DNA of 64,000 bases from Rhizomicrobium electricum (lineage in GTDB: Bacteria > Pseudomonadota > Alphaproteobacteria > Micropepsales > Micropepsaceae), in NCBI RefSeq assembly GCF_011762045.1, contig NZ_JAASQS010000004.1, positions 434,001 to 498,000 on the forward strand, given 5' to 3'. The stretch's first letter is position 1. Each line of letters starts with the position of its first letter. Both the position numbers and the translations under genes were made by a program. Of the stretch, positions 33,910 through 41,172 are shown piece by piece. Under the pieces are notes generated by a model that made no database searches, had not been told where the DNA came from, and saw only the letters and a program-made list of their open reading frames with translations.

Positions 33910-34590
33910 TCACTCCCCCATGCGGAAATTGGTGATGGATTTCTGCGTCAGGGCGATATTCTCGAACGTGACGGTGTTGCCGTTACCGACCGGCGACTGG
34001 GCGCTGACGCCGAGCCAGAGCTTGGCGGGGTAGTCGTTCTTGAACAGGCGGATGAGCTGCCATTTCTTGGCGTCGAGCGAATAGTAGAAGCCGACCGTCT
34101 TGGTGTCGGACGATATCTTCATGGTGACGGACTTGGCGGTGACGACGTCGTGGTTGTTGTCGTCCGAGGTGCCGGTGGTCCGCACACTGACGATGCGGAT
34201 GCGGCCGTCTTCGCTGCGCTCCATCGCGAACTTGAGCCACAGATCGTCTTTCACCCAGATGTAGGTCGCCCCGGCATCGTAGGTGGCGTGGAATTGCGGC
34301 GTCACCTTCGCCGTCAGAGTGAAGGGCTTGGCGTTGTCGATCTCGGTCAGCAGCACCGGCGCCGTGCTGTTGGAGAGCTTGCCGTCGGGATCGATGAAAT
34401 TGTCGCGCTTGGCGTCGCTCTTGAGCGTCAGGCGGCCGTCGGTAACGCTGGCGTTCTGGGCCGCGCCGTTGAGCGCGCGCGTGAAGGTAATGCCGTCAAG
34501 CGTGATGGTCATGGCCGTGTCACCCAATTGCTGTGCCTGCGCCGCAACCATGCTTCCAAGCAAGAGCAATGCGGAAAGCGAAAACTTCAT
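33910..34590 (-). CDS. Exported DUF1349 lectin-like protein
   Basis: Encodes 226 residues from ATG 34590 (AGGGGA upstream). A signal peptide (MKFSLSALLLLGSMVAAQA) precedes a single beta-sandwich domain with features of DUF1349: GATYIWVKDDLWLKFAMERS, TVGFYYSLDAKKWQLIRLF and LWLGVSAQSPVG. This concanavalin-A-like fold usually binds carbohydrate. Periplasmic or extracellular location is likely; partner and ligand unknown. It converges with the NYN gene across 10 bases. Confidence 0.82.
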   Translation of the reverse strand: MKFSLSALLLLGSMVAAQAQQLGDTAMTITLDGITFTRALNGAAQNASVTDGRLTLKSDAKRDNFIDPDGKLSNSTAPVLLTEIDNAKPFTLTAKVTPQFHATYDAGATYIWVKDDLWLKFAMERSEDGRIRIVSVRTTGTSDDNNHDVVTAKSVTMKISSDTKTVGFYYSLDAKKWQLIRLFKNDYPAKLWLGVSAQSPVGNGNTVTFENIALTQKSITNFRMGE

Positions 34591-34787
34591 GGCGGAATTT
34601 CCCCTGTTGAGTGCCGGTTGATATTGGCGCTGCGGTTTATCGATGGGCCGCGATTGTGCACGTCCGGCGGACGCGCGATTGGAGAAACGTGCGGTGATGT
34701 CAGGCAACACAGATGTGCCTGTCATGGCTGTCATCCCCTGCGAGCAGGGTTGTGTAGCAATCGCCGTGCGCTCGCTCCGCCGGAAAG

Positions 34788-35708
34788 CTATCGTCTTGCT
34801 TTGCGCTCCCGCAGCAGTCGGCGCAAGCGGTTGATGGCTTCAGTGTTGCGGATCTGGATGCGGTCTTTTTCGGGATCGCCGGTGAGGCGTTCGTCGGCCA
34901 GCACGATTTCGAGACCGCCGCCGGAATTGGTCTTCAGCCGCAGGATGGTGCGCTTGCCGATCCACAGCTCGGCCGGTTTGTCGGCGCTGAGCGCGGCATA
35001 GCGTTCGGCCTCTTCGTCGGGCAGGTTTTCGGCCCATTGCTCGTAGAGCTGGCGGTCGTCGGTCTCGGTCGGCAGCGTCTGGCGCTCGATCTGCAGCGTC
35101 GAGATGTCCTGCCAGAAATATTCGTCGAGCGTCTCGTTGATGACCTGGCCGGTGAGGAGACTGAGGTCGCACTGATAGGCGATCAAATGATCCTTGGTGA
35201 GATGCAGCACGGTGAGGCAGGGCGGCGTGAAGCGGGTGACCTTGTCCCGACCGACCTTGACCTTGAAGCGCCAGCGCTGGCGCAGGGTGCCGTCGTCATG
35301 GCTGCGGCGGATCGCCAGATGCTGGAAACGGGGCAGACCGGCGAACACGATCGGATCGTTGGGCGCGATCAGGCCGGGCGTGGTGGCCTTGACGTCGCGC
35401 CCGATCCGCTCGATCAGGGCCGCGAAGTCCTCCTCGCGCCACAGATCGATGTCATCGTCGTCTGCCCGCCGCGAGCGTTCGTCGAACGACACCCAGGCGA
35501 TGGCGAACAGCACCACCGTCAGGACCGCCGCCGCGACCGTGCCGTAGAACGAGATCGCGAACGCCGCGAGCGCGATCATGATGGCGAGGCTGACCCCGCC
35601 GCCGGCGGCATAGGTCCACGGCGGCAGGCCTTTCTCCGGCGCGAAATACTGCCGGATCATCGCCCGCTTGGCCTGCTCGTCGTCTTGTTTCGGGCTCAAC
35701 CAGCCCAT
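34788..35708 (-). CDS. Bitopic/two-helix membrane protein with large soluble domain, unknown
   Basis: Encodes 306 residues. Two adjacent membrane helices (about 33-52 and 54-73) follow a charged N-terminus; the remaining ~230 residues are soluble and rich in beta-type sequence (HLAIRRSHDDGTLRQRWRFKVKVG...LTVLHLTKDHLIAYQCDLSLLTGQV), ending in a basic helix (NRLRRLLRERKARR). The soluble part resembles PH-like or lipid-sensing domains only in general pattern. Family not recognised. It is transcribed in the same direction as the small exported protein gene upstream. Confidence 0.65.
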   Translation of the reverse strand: MGWLSPKQDDEQAKRAMIRQYFAPEKGLPPWTYAAGGGVSLAIMIALAAFAISFYGTVAAAVLTVVLFAIAWVSFDERSRRADDDDIDLWREEDFAALIERIGRDVKATTPGLIAPNDPIVFAGLPRFQHLAIRRSHDDGTLRQRWRFKVKVGRDKVTRFTPPCLTVLHLTKDHLIAYQCDLSLLTGQVINETLDEYFWQDISTLQIERQTLPTETDDRQLYEQWAENLPDEEAERYAALSADKPAELWIGKRTILRLKTNSGGGLEIVLADERLTGDPEKDRIQIRNTEAINRLRRLLRERKARR

Positions 35709-35723
35709 TGCCCCCTCCGCAAA

Positions 35724-36245
35724 CTACTTTTTTGCCTCGCAGCTCCCCGTGCCGCGGACATAGACGCGCGAAGCGCGGAACGCGTCGTCGTCGTCGGTGC
35801 CGTCGATGGTTTCGGTCATCACCGCGCCGTCGGCCGACAGCGTGCGCATGGCGGTGGCGCGCACGAGGCCTTTCGACACCACGACGTAGCGATGATCGTC
35901 GACGCGCAGGAAGGCGAGGCTGCCGCCCGCGCCGTCGGCATGATCGCCGCCGTCGAACGCAAACATCCCGTCCTGATGCTGCAGCTTGCCGTCGGCAGCG
36001 ACGCGCACGGCCGTCATGCGAAACTTGCCGCCGCCGAGATCGTCGAGGCTCACCGCCGCGCAGACGTCGCCGCCGGTCGAGCGCGACGGATCGAGCGTGA
36101 AACTGCCGAACACCGGATCGTCGGCGAACGCCGGCGCCGCGACGAACGCCAGCGCCGCCAGAAGGCTAAAGCTTCGCCTCGATCGGCACGCCCGGCTGGT
36201 TTTTCGACGAGTGGATCGACAAGGCCGTCTTGACGCTCGCGACAT
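35724..36245 (-). CDS. Small exported protein overlapping the Lrp gene
   Basis: Encodes 173 residues if it starts at ATG 36245, which has GGAG 5 bases upstream but lies 80 bases inside the Lrp-family gene in another frame. The N-terminus is then a long basic segment (MSRASRRPCRSTRRKTSRAC) before a signal core (SFSLLAALAFVAAPAFA). No closer ATG, GTG or TTG exists after the Lrp stop. The mature part (DDPVFGSFTLDPSRSTGGDVC...TGSCEAKK) has two cysteines and a beta-rich pattern. Family unknown. Confidence 0.6.
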   Translation of the reverse strand: MSRASRRPCRSTRRKTSRACRSRRSFSLLAALAFVAAPAFADDPVFGSFTLDPSRSTGGDVCAAVSLDDLGGGKFRMTAVRVAADGKLQHQDGMFAFDGGDHADGAGGSLAFLRVDDHRYVVVSKGLVRATAMRTLSADGAVMTETIDGTDDDDAFRASRVYVRGTGSCEAKK

Positions 36246-36678
36246 TTTTCTCCGCCGTCAACACTTCCGTGATGAAGCTCTGGAAGCTGGACAGGTCCTT
36301 CGCCACGATTTTGAGGATGAAGTCGACTTCGCCCGACAGCATGTAGCATTCGCGCACGTTCGGCCACGAGCGTACATGGTCCTCGAATTCCTTGAGATCG
36401 CGATCGTGCTGGCTGTTGAGGCCGACGAAGGCGAAGCCGGTGACTTCGAAGCCGAGCGACTTGGCGTCGAGATCGGCGTGATAACCCTGAATGTAGCCGG
36501 CCTTTTCCAGGGCCCGCATGCGGCGAAGGCACGGTGGCGCCGTGATCTTGGCGCGGCGTGAGAGTTCGACGTTGGTGATGCGACCGTCGGCCTGAAGTTC
36601 GGCCAAAATCTTGAGGTCGATGGAATCGAGCTTGTGGTGCTCCAAGGGGCTTCCCCGAAATATTCTGTCTCGGCGCAT
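36166..36678 (-). CDS. Lrp/AsnC-family transcriptional regulator
   Basis: Encodes 170 residues from ATG 36678 (CGGAG 6 bases upstream). The AsnC-type helix-turn-helix (LDSIDLKILAELQADGRITNVELSRRAKITAPPCLRRMRALEKAG) is followed by an alpha/beta effector domain (EFEDHVRSWPNVRECYMLSGEVDFILKIVAKD). It likely senses amino acids and controls their metabolism or transport. It is divergent from trxB; an exported-protein gene overlaps its 3' end by 80 bases. Which genes it controls cannot be told, though the trxB promoter region is shared. Confidence 0.92.
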   Translation of the reverse strand: MRRDRIFRGSPLEHHKLDSIDLKILAELQADGRITNVELSRRAKITAPPCLRRMRALEKAGYIQGYHADLDAKSLGFEVTGFAFVGLNSQHDRDLKEFEDHVRSWPNVRECYMLSGEVDFILKIVAKDLSSFQSFITEVLTAEKNVASVKTALSIHSSKNQPGVPIEAKL

Positions 36679-36772
36679 TTGTACTCCGGGAACCGGGGTA
36701 GACGCAATAATATGTCGAGAACCGCCTCGCCGCAGGTACAGGGTGTTGCGGGCACTCCTGGGTTGCCCCGGC

Positions 36773-36801
36773 TTGACGTTTCAGGGGCCAATCCCGATAT
36801 C
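36773..36801 (+). promoter_or_regulatory. Candidate sigma-70 promoter of trxB
   Basis: TTGACG (36773-36778) and GATATC (36796-36801) with a 17-base spacer, 50 bases before the trxB ATG in the divergent lrp-trxB region. Confidence 0.5.
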
Positions 36802-36850
36802 ACGCGGGGCTGTCGGAACCCTGAGTCCGGCGTCAACGAGAGCGTAGTCC

Positions 36851-37852
36851 ATGCATTCCAAAGTCATCATCCTGGGCAGCGGTCCGGCCGGCTGCACGGC
36901 CGCGATCTATGCGGCCCGCGCCATGCTCGATCCGGTCGTGATTGCCGGCCTGCAGCCCGGCGGCCAGCTTACCATCACCACGGAAATCGAGAATTTCCCC
37001 GGCTTCGCCGACCCCATCCAGGGGCCCTGGCTGATGCAGCAGATGGAAGAGCAGGCCAAAAAGCTGGGGACGAAATTCGTCACCGATGTCATCACCGCGG
37101 TGAACCTCAAGAAGCGCCCGTTTACCCTGACCGGCGACTCCGGCGAGACCTACACCTGCGACACGCTCATCGTCGCCACCGGCGCCCAGGCCAACTGGCT
37201 GGGGCTGCCGTCCGAAACCAAGTTCCAGGGCTCGGGCGTATCGGCCTGCGCGACCTGCGACGGCTTCTTCTACCGCGGCAAGAAGGTCGCAGTCGTCGGC
37301 GGCGGCAACACGGCAGCGGAAGAAGCACTGTTCCTGACCAACTTCGCCAATGAGGTGACGCTGGTTCACCGTCGCGACGCGTTGCGCTGCGACAAGACCA
37401 ATATTTCCCGCCTCGAAGGCCATCCCAAGATCAAGATCGCCTACGGCTGCGAAATCGACGAAGTGGTCGGAACCGAGAACCCGAAGGGTGTTACCGGTGT
37501 CGTTCTGACGGATAAGGCGACCGGCGCCAAAAAGACCCTGGAGGTCGACGGCGTTTTCATCGCCATCGGCCATTCGCCCGCCACCGCCTTGTTCAAAGGT
37601 CAGGTGAAGATGGACGAATTCGGCTATATCAGGACGGCGCCCGATTCCACTCAGACCAGTGTGGCCGGCGTGTTCGCGGCGGGCGATGTGAAAGACCACA
37701 CCTTCCGCCAGGCGGTCACCGCGGCCGGGATGGGTTGCATGGCGGCGCTGGAGGCCGAGCGGTTCCTGGCAGGGACTCTCGAGCCGGCGAAATTGCGGCC
37801 GTCGAAGCCGGCGGCGAAGGCGGACACGAAAGCGACCACAGGGTCCAAGTGA
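36851..37852 (+). CDS. trxB: Thioredoxin-disulfide reductase
   Basis: Encodes 333 residues. FAD-binding GSGPAGCTAAIYAARA at the N-terminus, the redox-active CATC pair (SACATCDGFF), NADPH-binding GGGNTAAEEALFL and the C-terminal FAD motif GVFAAGDVKDHTFRQAVTAAG identify low-molecular-weight bacterial TrxB. It transfers electrons from NADPH to thioredoxin in the cytoplasm. The C-terminus carries an extra Lys/Ala-rich tail (about 20 residues) not usually found. A LysR-type regulator gene begins 11 bases after its stop, so both are cotranscribed. Confidence 0.97.
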   Translation: MHSKVIILGSGPAGCTAAIYAARAMLDPVVIAGLQPGGQLTITTEIENFPGFADPIQGPWLMQQMEEQAKKLGTKFVTDVITAVNLKKRPFTLTGDSGETYTCDTLIVATGAQANWLGLPSETKFQGSGVSACATCDGFFYRGKKVAVVGGGNTAAEEALFLTNFANEVTLVHRRDALRCDKTNISRLEGHPKIKIAYGCEIDEVVGTENPKGVTGVVLTDKATGAKKTLEVDGVFIAIGHSPATALFKGQVKMDEFGYIRTAPDSTQTSVAGVFAAGDVKDHTFRQAVTAAGMGCMAALEAERFLAGTLEPAKLRPSKPAAKADTKATTGSK

Positions 37853-37863
37853 AGAGGTAGGGC

Positions 37864-38760
37864 ATGGATTGGGACAAGCTGCGTATCTTCCATGCGGTGG
37901 CCTCCGCAGGAAGTTTCACCCATGCCGGTCAGATGCTGACCTTGAGCCAGTCGGCGGTCAGCCGCCAGATCAGCGCGCTCGAGGAAGAGATCAACACGCC
38001 GCTGTTCCAGCGCCATGCCCGCGGCCTCACCCTCACCGACGAAGGCGAGATGCTGTACGCGGCCGTCTCCGACGTTCTGGCGCGGCTCGCCCAGGCCGAA
38101 GAGGCGCTGAAGAACGTCCACGACGCCCCGCGCGGCTCGCTGAAAGTGACGTCCACCCACGGCATCGGCTCCTACTGGCTGGTACCGCGGCTCGCCAATC
38201 TCATGAAGGAATGCCCGGAACTCGAACTGCATCTGGTGCTGGAAGACCGCGAACTCGATCTCTCCCAGCGCGAAGCCGACGTCGCCATCCGCATGCGCGC
38301 GCCGGTGCAGGCCGACCTGATCCAGCGCAAGCTGTTCACCGTGCACTATCATGTATATGCGACGCAGGCCTATCTCGACGCCGCCGGCACGCCGCAGCGC
38401 TGCGAGGATCTGATTGACCATACCGTCATTTCCTACGGCGAAACCGCGCCGAGCGAAGTGCGCGACATCAACTGGCTGGCCGATCAGTGCAAGCGAGCGG
38501 GGCGCTCCGGCGGCAAAGGCCGCATCATCCGGGTGAACAATGTGACGGGCGTGCTCAATGCCGCGCTGGCCGATATCGGCGTGGTGTCGATACCCGACTA
38601 CGTCGCTGCGCAATATTCGCAGCTCATCCGCATTCTGCCGGAAATTCCCGGACCGAGCTTCGACGTGCATTTGGTTTACGCGGATTCCTTGCGCCAATCC
38701 AAGCGCGTAGCGGCGTTCCGCGACTTCCTGGTGCGCGAAGCCAAGGATTGGCATTACTGA
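37864..38760 (+). CDS. LysR-family transcriptional regulator
   Basis: Encodes 298 residues. N-terminal winged helix (MDWDKLRIFHAVASAGSFTHAGQMLTLSQSAVSRQISALEEEINTPLF) is followed by a long linker helix and a periplasmic-binding-protein-like effector domain (RGSLKVTSTHGIGSYWLVPRL...). It lies 11 bases after trxB, a pairing seen in other alphaproteobacteria, and may respond to redox or thiol metabolism, but its ligand and targets are unknown. A terminator follows at 38769. Confidence 0.92.
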   Translation: MDWDKLRIFHAVASAGSFTHAGQMLTLSQSAVSRQISALEEEINTPLFQRHARGLTLTDEGEMLYAAVSDVLARLAQAEEALKNVHDAPRGSLKVTSTHGIGSYWLVPRLANLMKECPELELHLVLEDRELDLSQREADVAIRMRAPVQADLIQRKLFTVHYHVYATQAYLDAAGTPQRCEDLIDHTVISYGETAPSEVRDINWLADQCKRAGRSGGKGRIIRVNNVTGVLNAALADIGVVSIPDYVAAQYSQLIRILPEIPGPSFDVHLVYADSLRQSKRVAAFRDFLVREAKDWHY

Positions 38761-38768
38761 ATCGTAAG

Positions 38769-38790
38769 ACGCCTTGAAACGGCGTTTTTC
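38769..38790 (+). terminator. Terminator of the trxB-lysR operon
   Basis: ACGCC (38769-38773) pairs with GGCGT (38781-38785), followed by TTTTT. The stem overlaps the -35 element of the small-RNA promoter described next. Confidence 0.7.
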
Positions 38791-38801
38791 GCACCTATCT
38801 G
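38774..38801 (+). promoter_or_regulatory. Promoter of the C-rich small RNA, heat-shock-like
   Basis: CTTGAAA (38773-38779) and CCTATCT (38794-38800, TATCTG core 38796-38801) are separated by about 14-16 bases. This fits a sigma-70 promoter and also resembles alphaproteobacterial RpoH (sigma-32) promoters, whose -35 is CTTGAAA. Transcription would start near 38808, at the first hairpin of the RNA. Confidence 0.55.
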
Positions 38802-38807
38802 AGAGTC

Positions 38808-38963
38808 ACGGCGCTCCTTCCCCCCAAGGACTGCCGGCGGCGGGTCCCCCGCCGCGAGAGCTCTGGGCGGCGCCCCCGCCGCCCGGCTCGGCTCGCGCCC
38901 CCAACCACGCGAGCGATCCCAAGCTGAATTGCCGGAGCGCCCCCCCGCTCCGGCAATTTTTTT
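38808..38963 (+). ncRNA. Candidate small RNA of five hairpins with C-rich loops
   Basis: About 155 bases between two terminators with no open reading frame of note. Five perfect hairpins follow one another: 38815-38830 (loop CCCCCC), 38837-38855 (loop region TCCCCC), 38865-38884 (loop GCCCCC), 38891-38914 (loop CCCCCAACCA) and 38927-38958 (12-base stem, loop GCCCCCCC), the last followed by seven T and acting as terminator. A promoter-like sequence lies immediately upstream. C-rich exposed loops suit pairing with G-rich ribosome-binding sites, as in anti-Shine-Dalgarno RNAs such as the CcsR/cuckoo family of Rhodobacter, but this array form is not one I recognise. Confidence 0.65.
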
Positions 38964-39066
38964 CGTATTAAGTGGGAGCCCCGCGATTCGCCGTGGGGGA
39001 CCACTAGGGCCGTTGCGCTATATGGCGGAAAGCCATTTCCGCTTGCGCTTCATGGGAGGTTTCTCG

Positions 39067-39663
39067 ATGTCGTTTTGGAAGAATTTCACCCGTCTCGCCG
39101 TTGTGGCCGCGCTGGGCGTTGGTCTTGCGGGCTGCGGCATCAACAAGATTCCAGCCCAGGACGAAAAGGTGAAAGCCGCCTGGAGCGAGGTGCAGAACCA
39201 GTATCAGCGCCGCGCCGATCTGGTGCCGAACCTGGTCAACACGGTGAAGGGCTACGCCAAGCAGGAATCTTCGGTTCTGACCGCGGTGACCGAAGCGCGC
39301 GCCAAGGCGACGCAGACCGTGCTGCCGGAAAAGGTCGCCACCGATCCCGAAGCCTTCAAGCAGTACGAAGCGAGCCAGGCACGTTTGTCGGGCGCCCTCG
39401 GACGGCTGCTCGCGATCAGCGAGAATTATCCGGACCTCAAGTCGAACCAGAACTTCATCGCGCTGCAGGCGCAGCTCGAAGGCACCGAGAACCGCATCAC
39501 GGTGGCCCGCCGCGACTACATCCAGGAAGTCCAGGCGTTCAACACCATGCTGCGCACCATTCCGATGCGCTGGACGGCCTCGATCTTCTATCCGGAGCTG
39601 AAGCCGTATCCGACCTTCACCACCTCCGAGAAGAACCAAAACGCACCGACGGTGCAGTTCTGA
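39067..39663 (+). CDS. lemA: LemA-family lipoprotein
   Basis: Encodes 198 residues from ATG 39067, chosen for GGGAGG 8 bases upstream; in-frame starts at 38929 and 39052 are rejected. A lipoprotein signal with lipobox LAGC (GVGLAGCGIN) precedes a long helical domain (WSEVQNQYQRRADLVPNLVNTVKGYAKQE...) diagnostic of LemA. LemA proteins are membrane-associated helical bundles that accompany TPM-domain proteins; their function is unclear. The two TPM genes follow 59 bases on, forming the usual lemA-TPM operon. Confidence 0.93.
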   Translation: MSFWKNFTRLAVVAALGVGLAGCGINKIPAQDEKVKAAWSEVQNQYQRRADLVPNLVNTVKGYAKQESSVLTAVTEARAKATQTVLPEKVATDPEAFKQYEASQARLSGALGRLLAISENYPDLKSNQNFIALQAQLEGTENRITVARRDYIQEVQAFNTMLRTIPMRWTASIFYPELKPYPTFTTSEKNQNAPTVQF

Positions 39664-39722
39664 CCTCTCCCGCTGCGGCCGGGGTTCGCTCCGGCCGCGA
39701 CGGGTAAGGGAGAGGGTTGCCA

Positions 39723-40481
39723 ATGTTCAAACACTTCCGCAGCGTCGCTGCGTTCTTCGTGGTCGCCTTGTTCGCGGTCTTCGCGACGGCCTCCGCGAAT
39801 GCCGCACTCCAGTTCCCGCCGCTCACCGGCCGCGTCGTCGACGACGCCGGCATTCTGAGCGAGCCGGCCAAACAGAAGCTCACCGCCTATCTCGCCGAGC
39901 ACGAACAGCAGACCGGTCATCAAGTGGTGGTCGTCACGCTCAAGGATTTCGGCGGCACCGACATCGCCGATTACGGTTATCAGTTGGGACGCGCCTGGGG
40001 CATCGGTCAGAAGGGCAAGAACAACGGCGTCCTCATCATGGTGGCGCCGAACCAGCACCAGACCCGCATCGAAGTCGGTTACGGCCTCGAAGGCGATCTC
40101 ACCGACGCGCAGTCGAAGCTGATCGTCGAGAACTTGATGCTGCCCGCGTTTCGCAAAGGCGATTACGACGGCGGCATCCTCGCGGGCACGGTGAATGTGC
40201 TCAGGACCATCGGCGGCAATCCCACCGGGGCGGAGGCTATTCCGCGGCCGCAGCGTGACGAAGGTTCGCCACTCGGCGCCTTCCCGATCATCCTCATCAT
40301 CATCTTCTTCGTCGTGTTCGGGCGTCATCTGTGGCCGCTTCTACTGCTCGGCGGCTTGGGCGGCGGCGGCGGACGCGGCGGCTGGGGTGGTGGCGGCGGT
40401 GGTTGGGGCGGCGGTTCCGGCGGCGGATTCTCCGGCGGCGGAGGATCGTTCGGCGGCGGCGGCGCATCGGGGAGCTGGTGA
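39723..40481 (+). CDS. TPM-domain membrane protein with Gly-rich tail (YgcG type)
   Basis: Encodes 252 residues from ATG 39723 (GGGAGAGGG upstream). A signal peptide (cleavage near ANA/ALQ) leads to a TPM phosphatase-like domain (about 25-155: LTGRVVDDAGILSEPAKQKLTAYLAEHEQQTGHQVVVVTL...RIEVGYGLEGDLTDAQS). One membrane helix near 180-205 follows, then a C-terminal tail made almost wholly of Gly, Trp and Ser. The TPM domain is extracytoplasmic. The stop overlaps the next start (TGATG), coupling it to the second TPM protein. Confidence 0.92.
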   Translation: MFKHFRSVAAFFVVALFAVFATASANAALQFPPLTGRVVDDAGILSEPAKQKLTAYLAEHEQQTGHQVVVVTLKDFGGTDIADYGYQLGRAWGIGQKGKNNGVLIMVAPNQHQTRIEVGYGLEGDLTDAQSKLIVENLMLPAFRKGDYDGGILAGTVNVLRTIGGNPTGAEAIPRPQRDEGSPLGAFPIILIIIFFVVFGRHLWPLLLLGGLGGGGGRGGWGGGGGGWGGGSGGGFSGGGGSFGGGGASGSW

Positions 40482-41056
40482 TGCAAAAACTGAACGACGC
40501 ACAACGTGCGAAATTGAAGGAAGCGCTCGAAGCGGTGGAGAAGCGCACCTCAGCCCGCGTGGCGGTGACGACGGTTCCGATCAGCGACAAGTACAAGCTC
40601 TATCCCGCGCTCTACGGCGGCCTCGCGGCGTTCCTGATGGGCGCGGTGCTGGCGATGTTCTTCCCGCACTTGCCGCTGCGCGAAGCCTTCCTGATCGTGG
40701 TGGTGGCGGCGGGCGCGGCGACGTTCCTGCTCGACTTCTGGCCGCTGCGCCTAGCGGTGGTGCCGCGTCACGCCAAGCTGTGGGAGTGCTGGGAACTGGC
40801 GCACCGCGCCTTTGCCTCGCGCGTCCTCGCCCAGAACGACCGCAAGACCGGCATCCTGTTGTTCGTGTCGCTGGGCGAACGCTACGTCGAGGTGGTGACC
40901 GACCGCGACGTCGACCGTCATATTCCGCAAAGCGTGTGGGACGCGATCATCAAGGACTTCCTCGCCGAAGCCAAACAAGGCCGCGTCGGCGAAGCGCTGC
41001 CCAAGGCGGTCGAAGCCTGCGCCGGCGCCCTGTCCGAGCATTACCCGCCGGCCTGA
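40481..41056 (+). CDS. Second TPM-domain membrane protein
   Basis: Encodes 191 residues; ATG 40481 overlaps the stop of the preceding gene (TGATG). No signal peptide; it starts with a helical segment (MQKLNDAQRAKLKEALEAVEKRTSARVAVTTVPISD), then two membrane helices (about 40-62 and 66-85) and a TPM-type domain (LFVSLGERYVEVVTDRDVDRHIPQSVWDAIIKDFLAEAKQGR). Third and last gene of the lemA-TPM-TPM operon. Confidence 0.9.
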   Translation: MQKLNDAQRAKLKEALEAVEKRTSARVAVTTVPISDKYKLYPALYGGLAAFLMGAVLAMFFPHLPLREAFLIVVVAAGAATFLLDFWPLRLAVVPRHAKLWECWELAHRAFASRVLAQNDRKTGILLFVSLGERYVEVVTDRDVDRHIPQSVWDAIIKDFLAEAKQGRVGEALPKAVEACAGALSEHYPPA

Positions 41057-41132
41057 CCTGTCGCACTAGTTTGTACCGCCCGTTCCGGCGCATGCGGGCT
41101 ATGCGAAACCGACTCTTTGAGCCACTAGGCGG

Positions 41133-41155
41133 CACTTCCCACCTTTAGGGGAGTG
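41133..41155 (+). promoter_or_regulatory. Hairpin in the leader of the TonB-dependent receptor gene
   Basis: CACTTCCC (41133-41140) pairs with GGGGAGTG (41148-41155) with one wobble, 17 bases before the ATG and overlapping the likely ribosome-binding region. It may modulate translation or be an operator. Confidence 0.35.
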
Positions 41156-41172
41156 TTGCAGCACGTGGGGTC

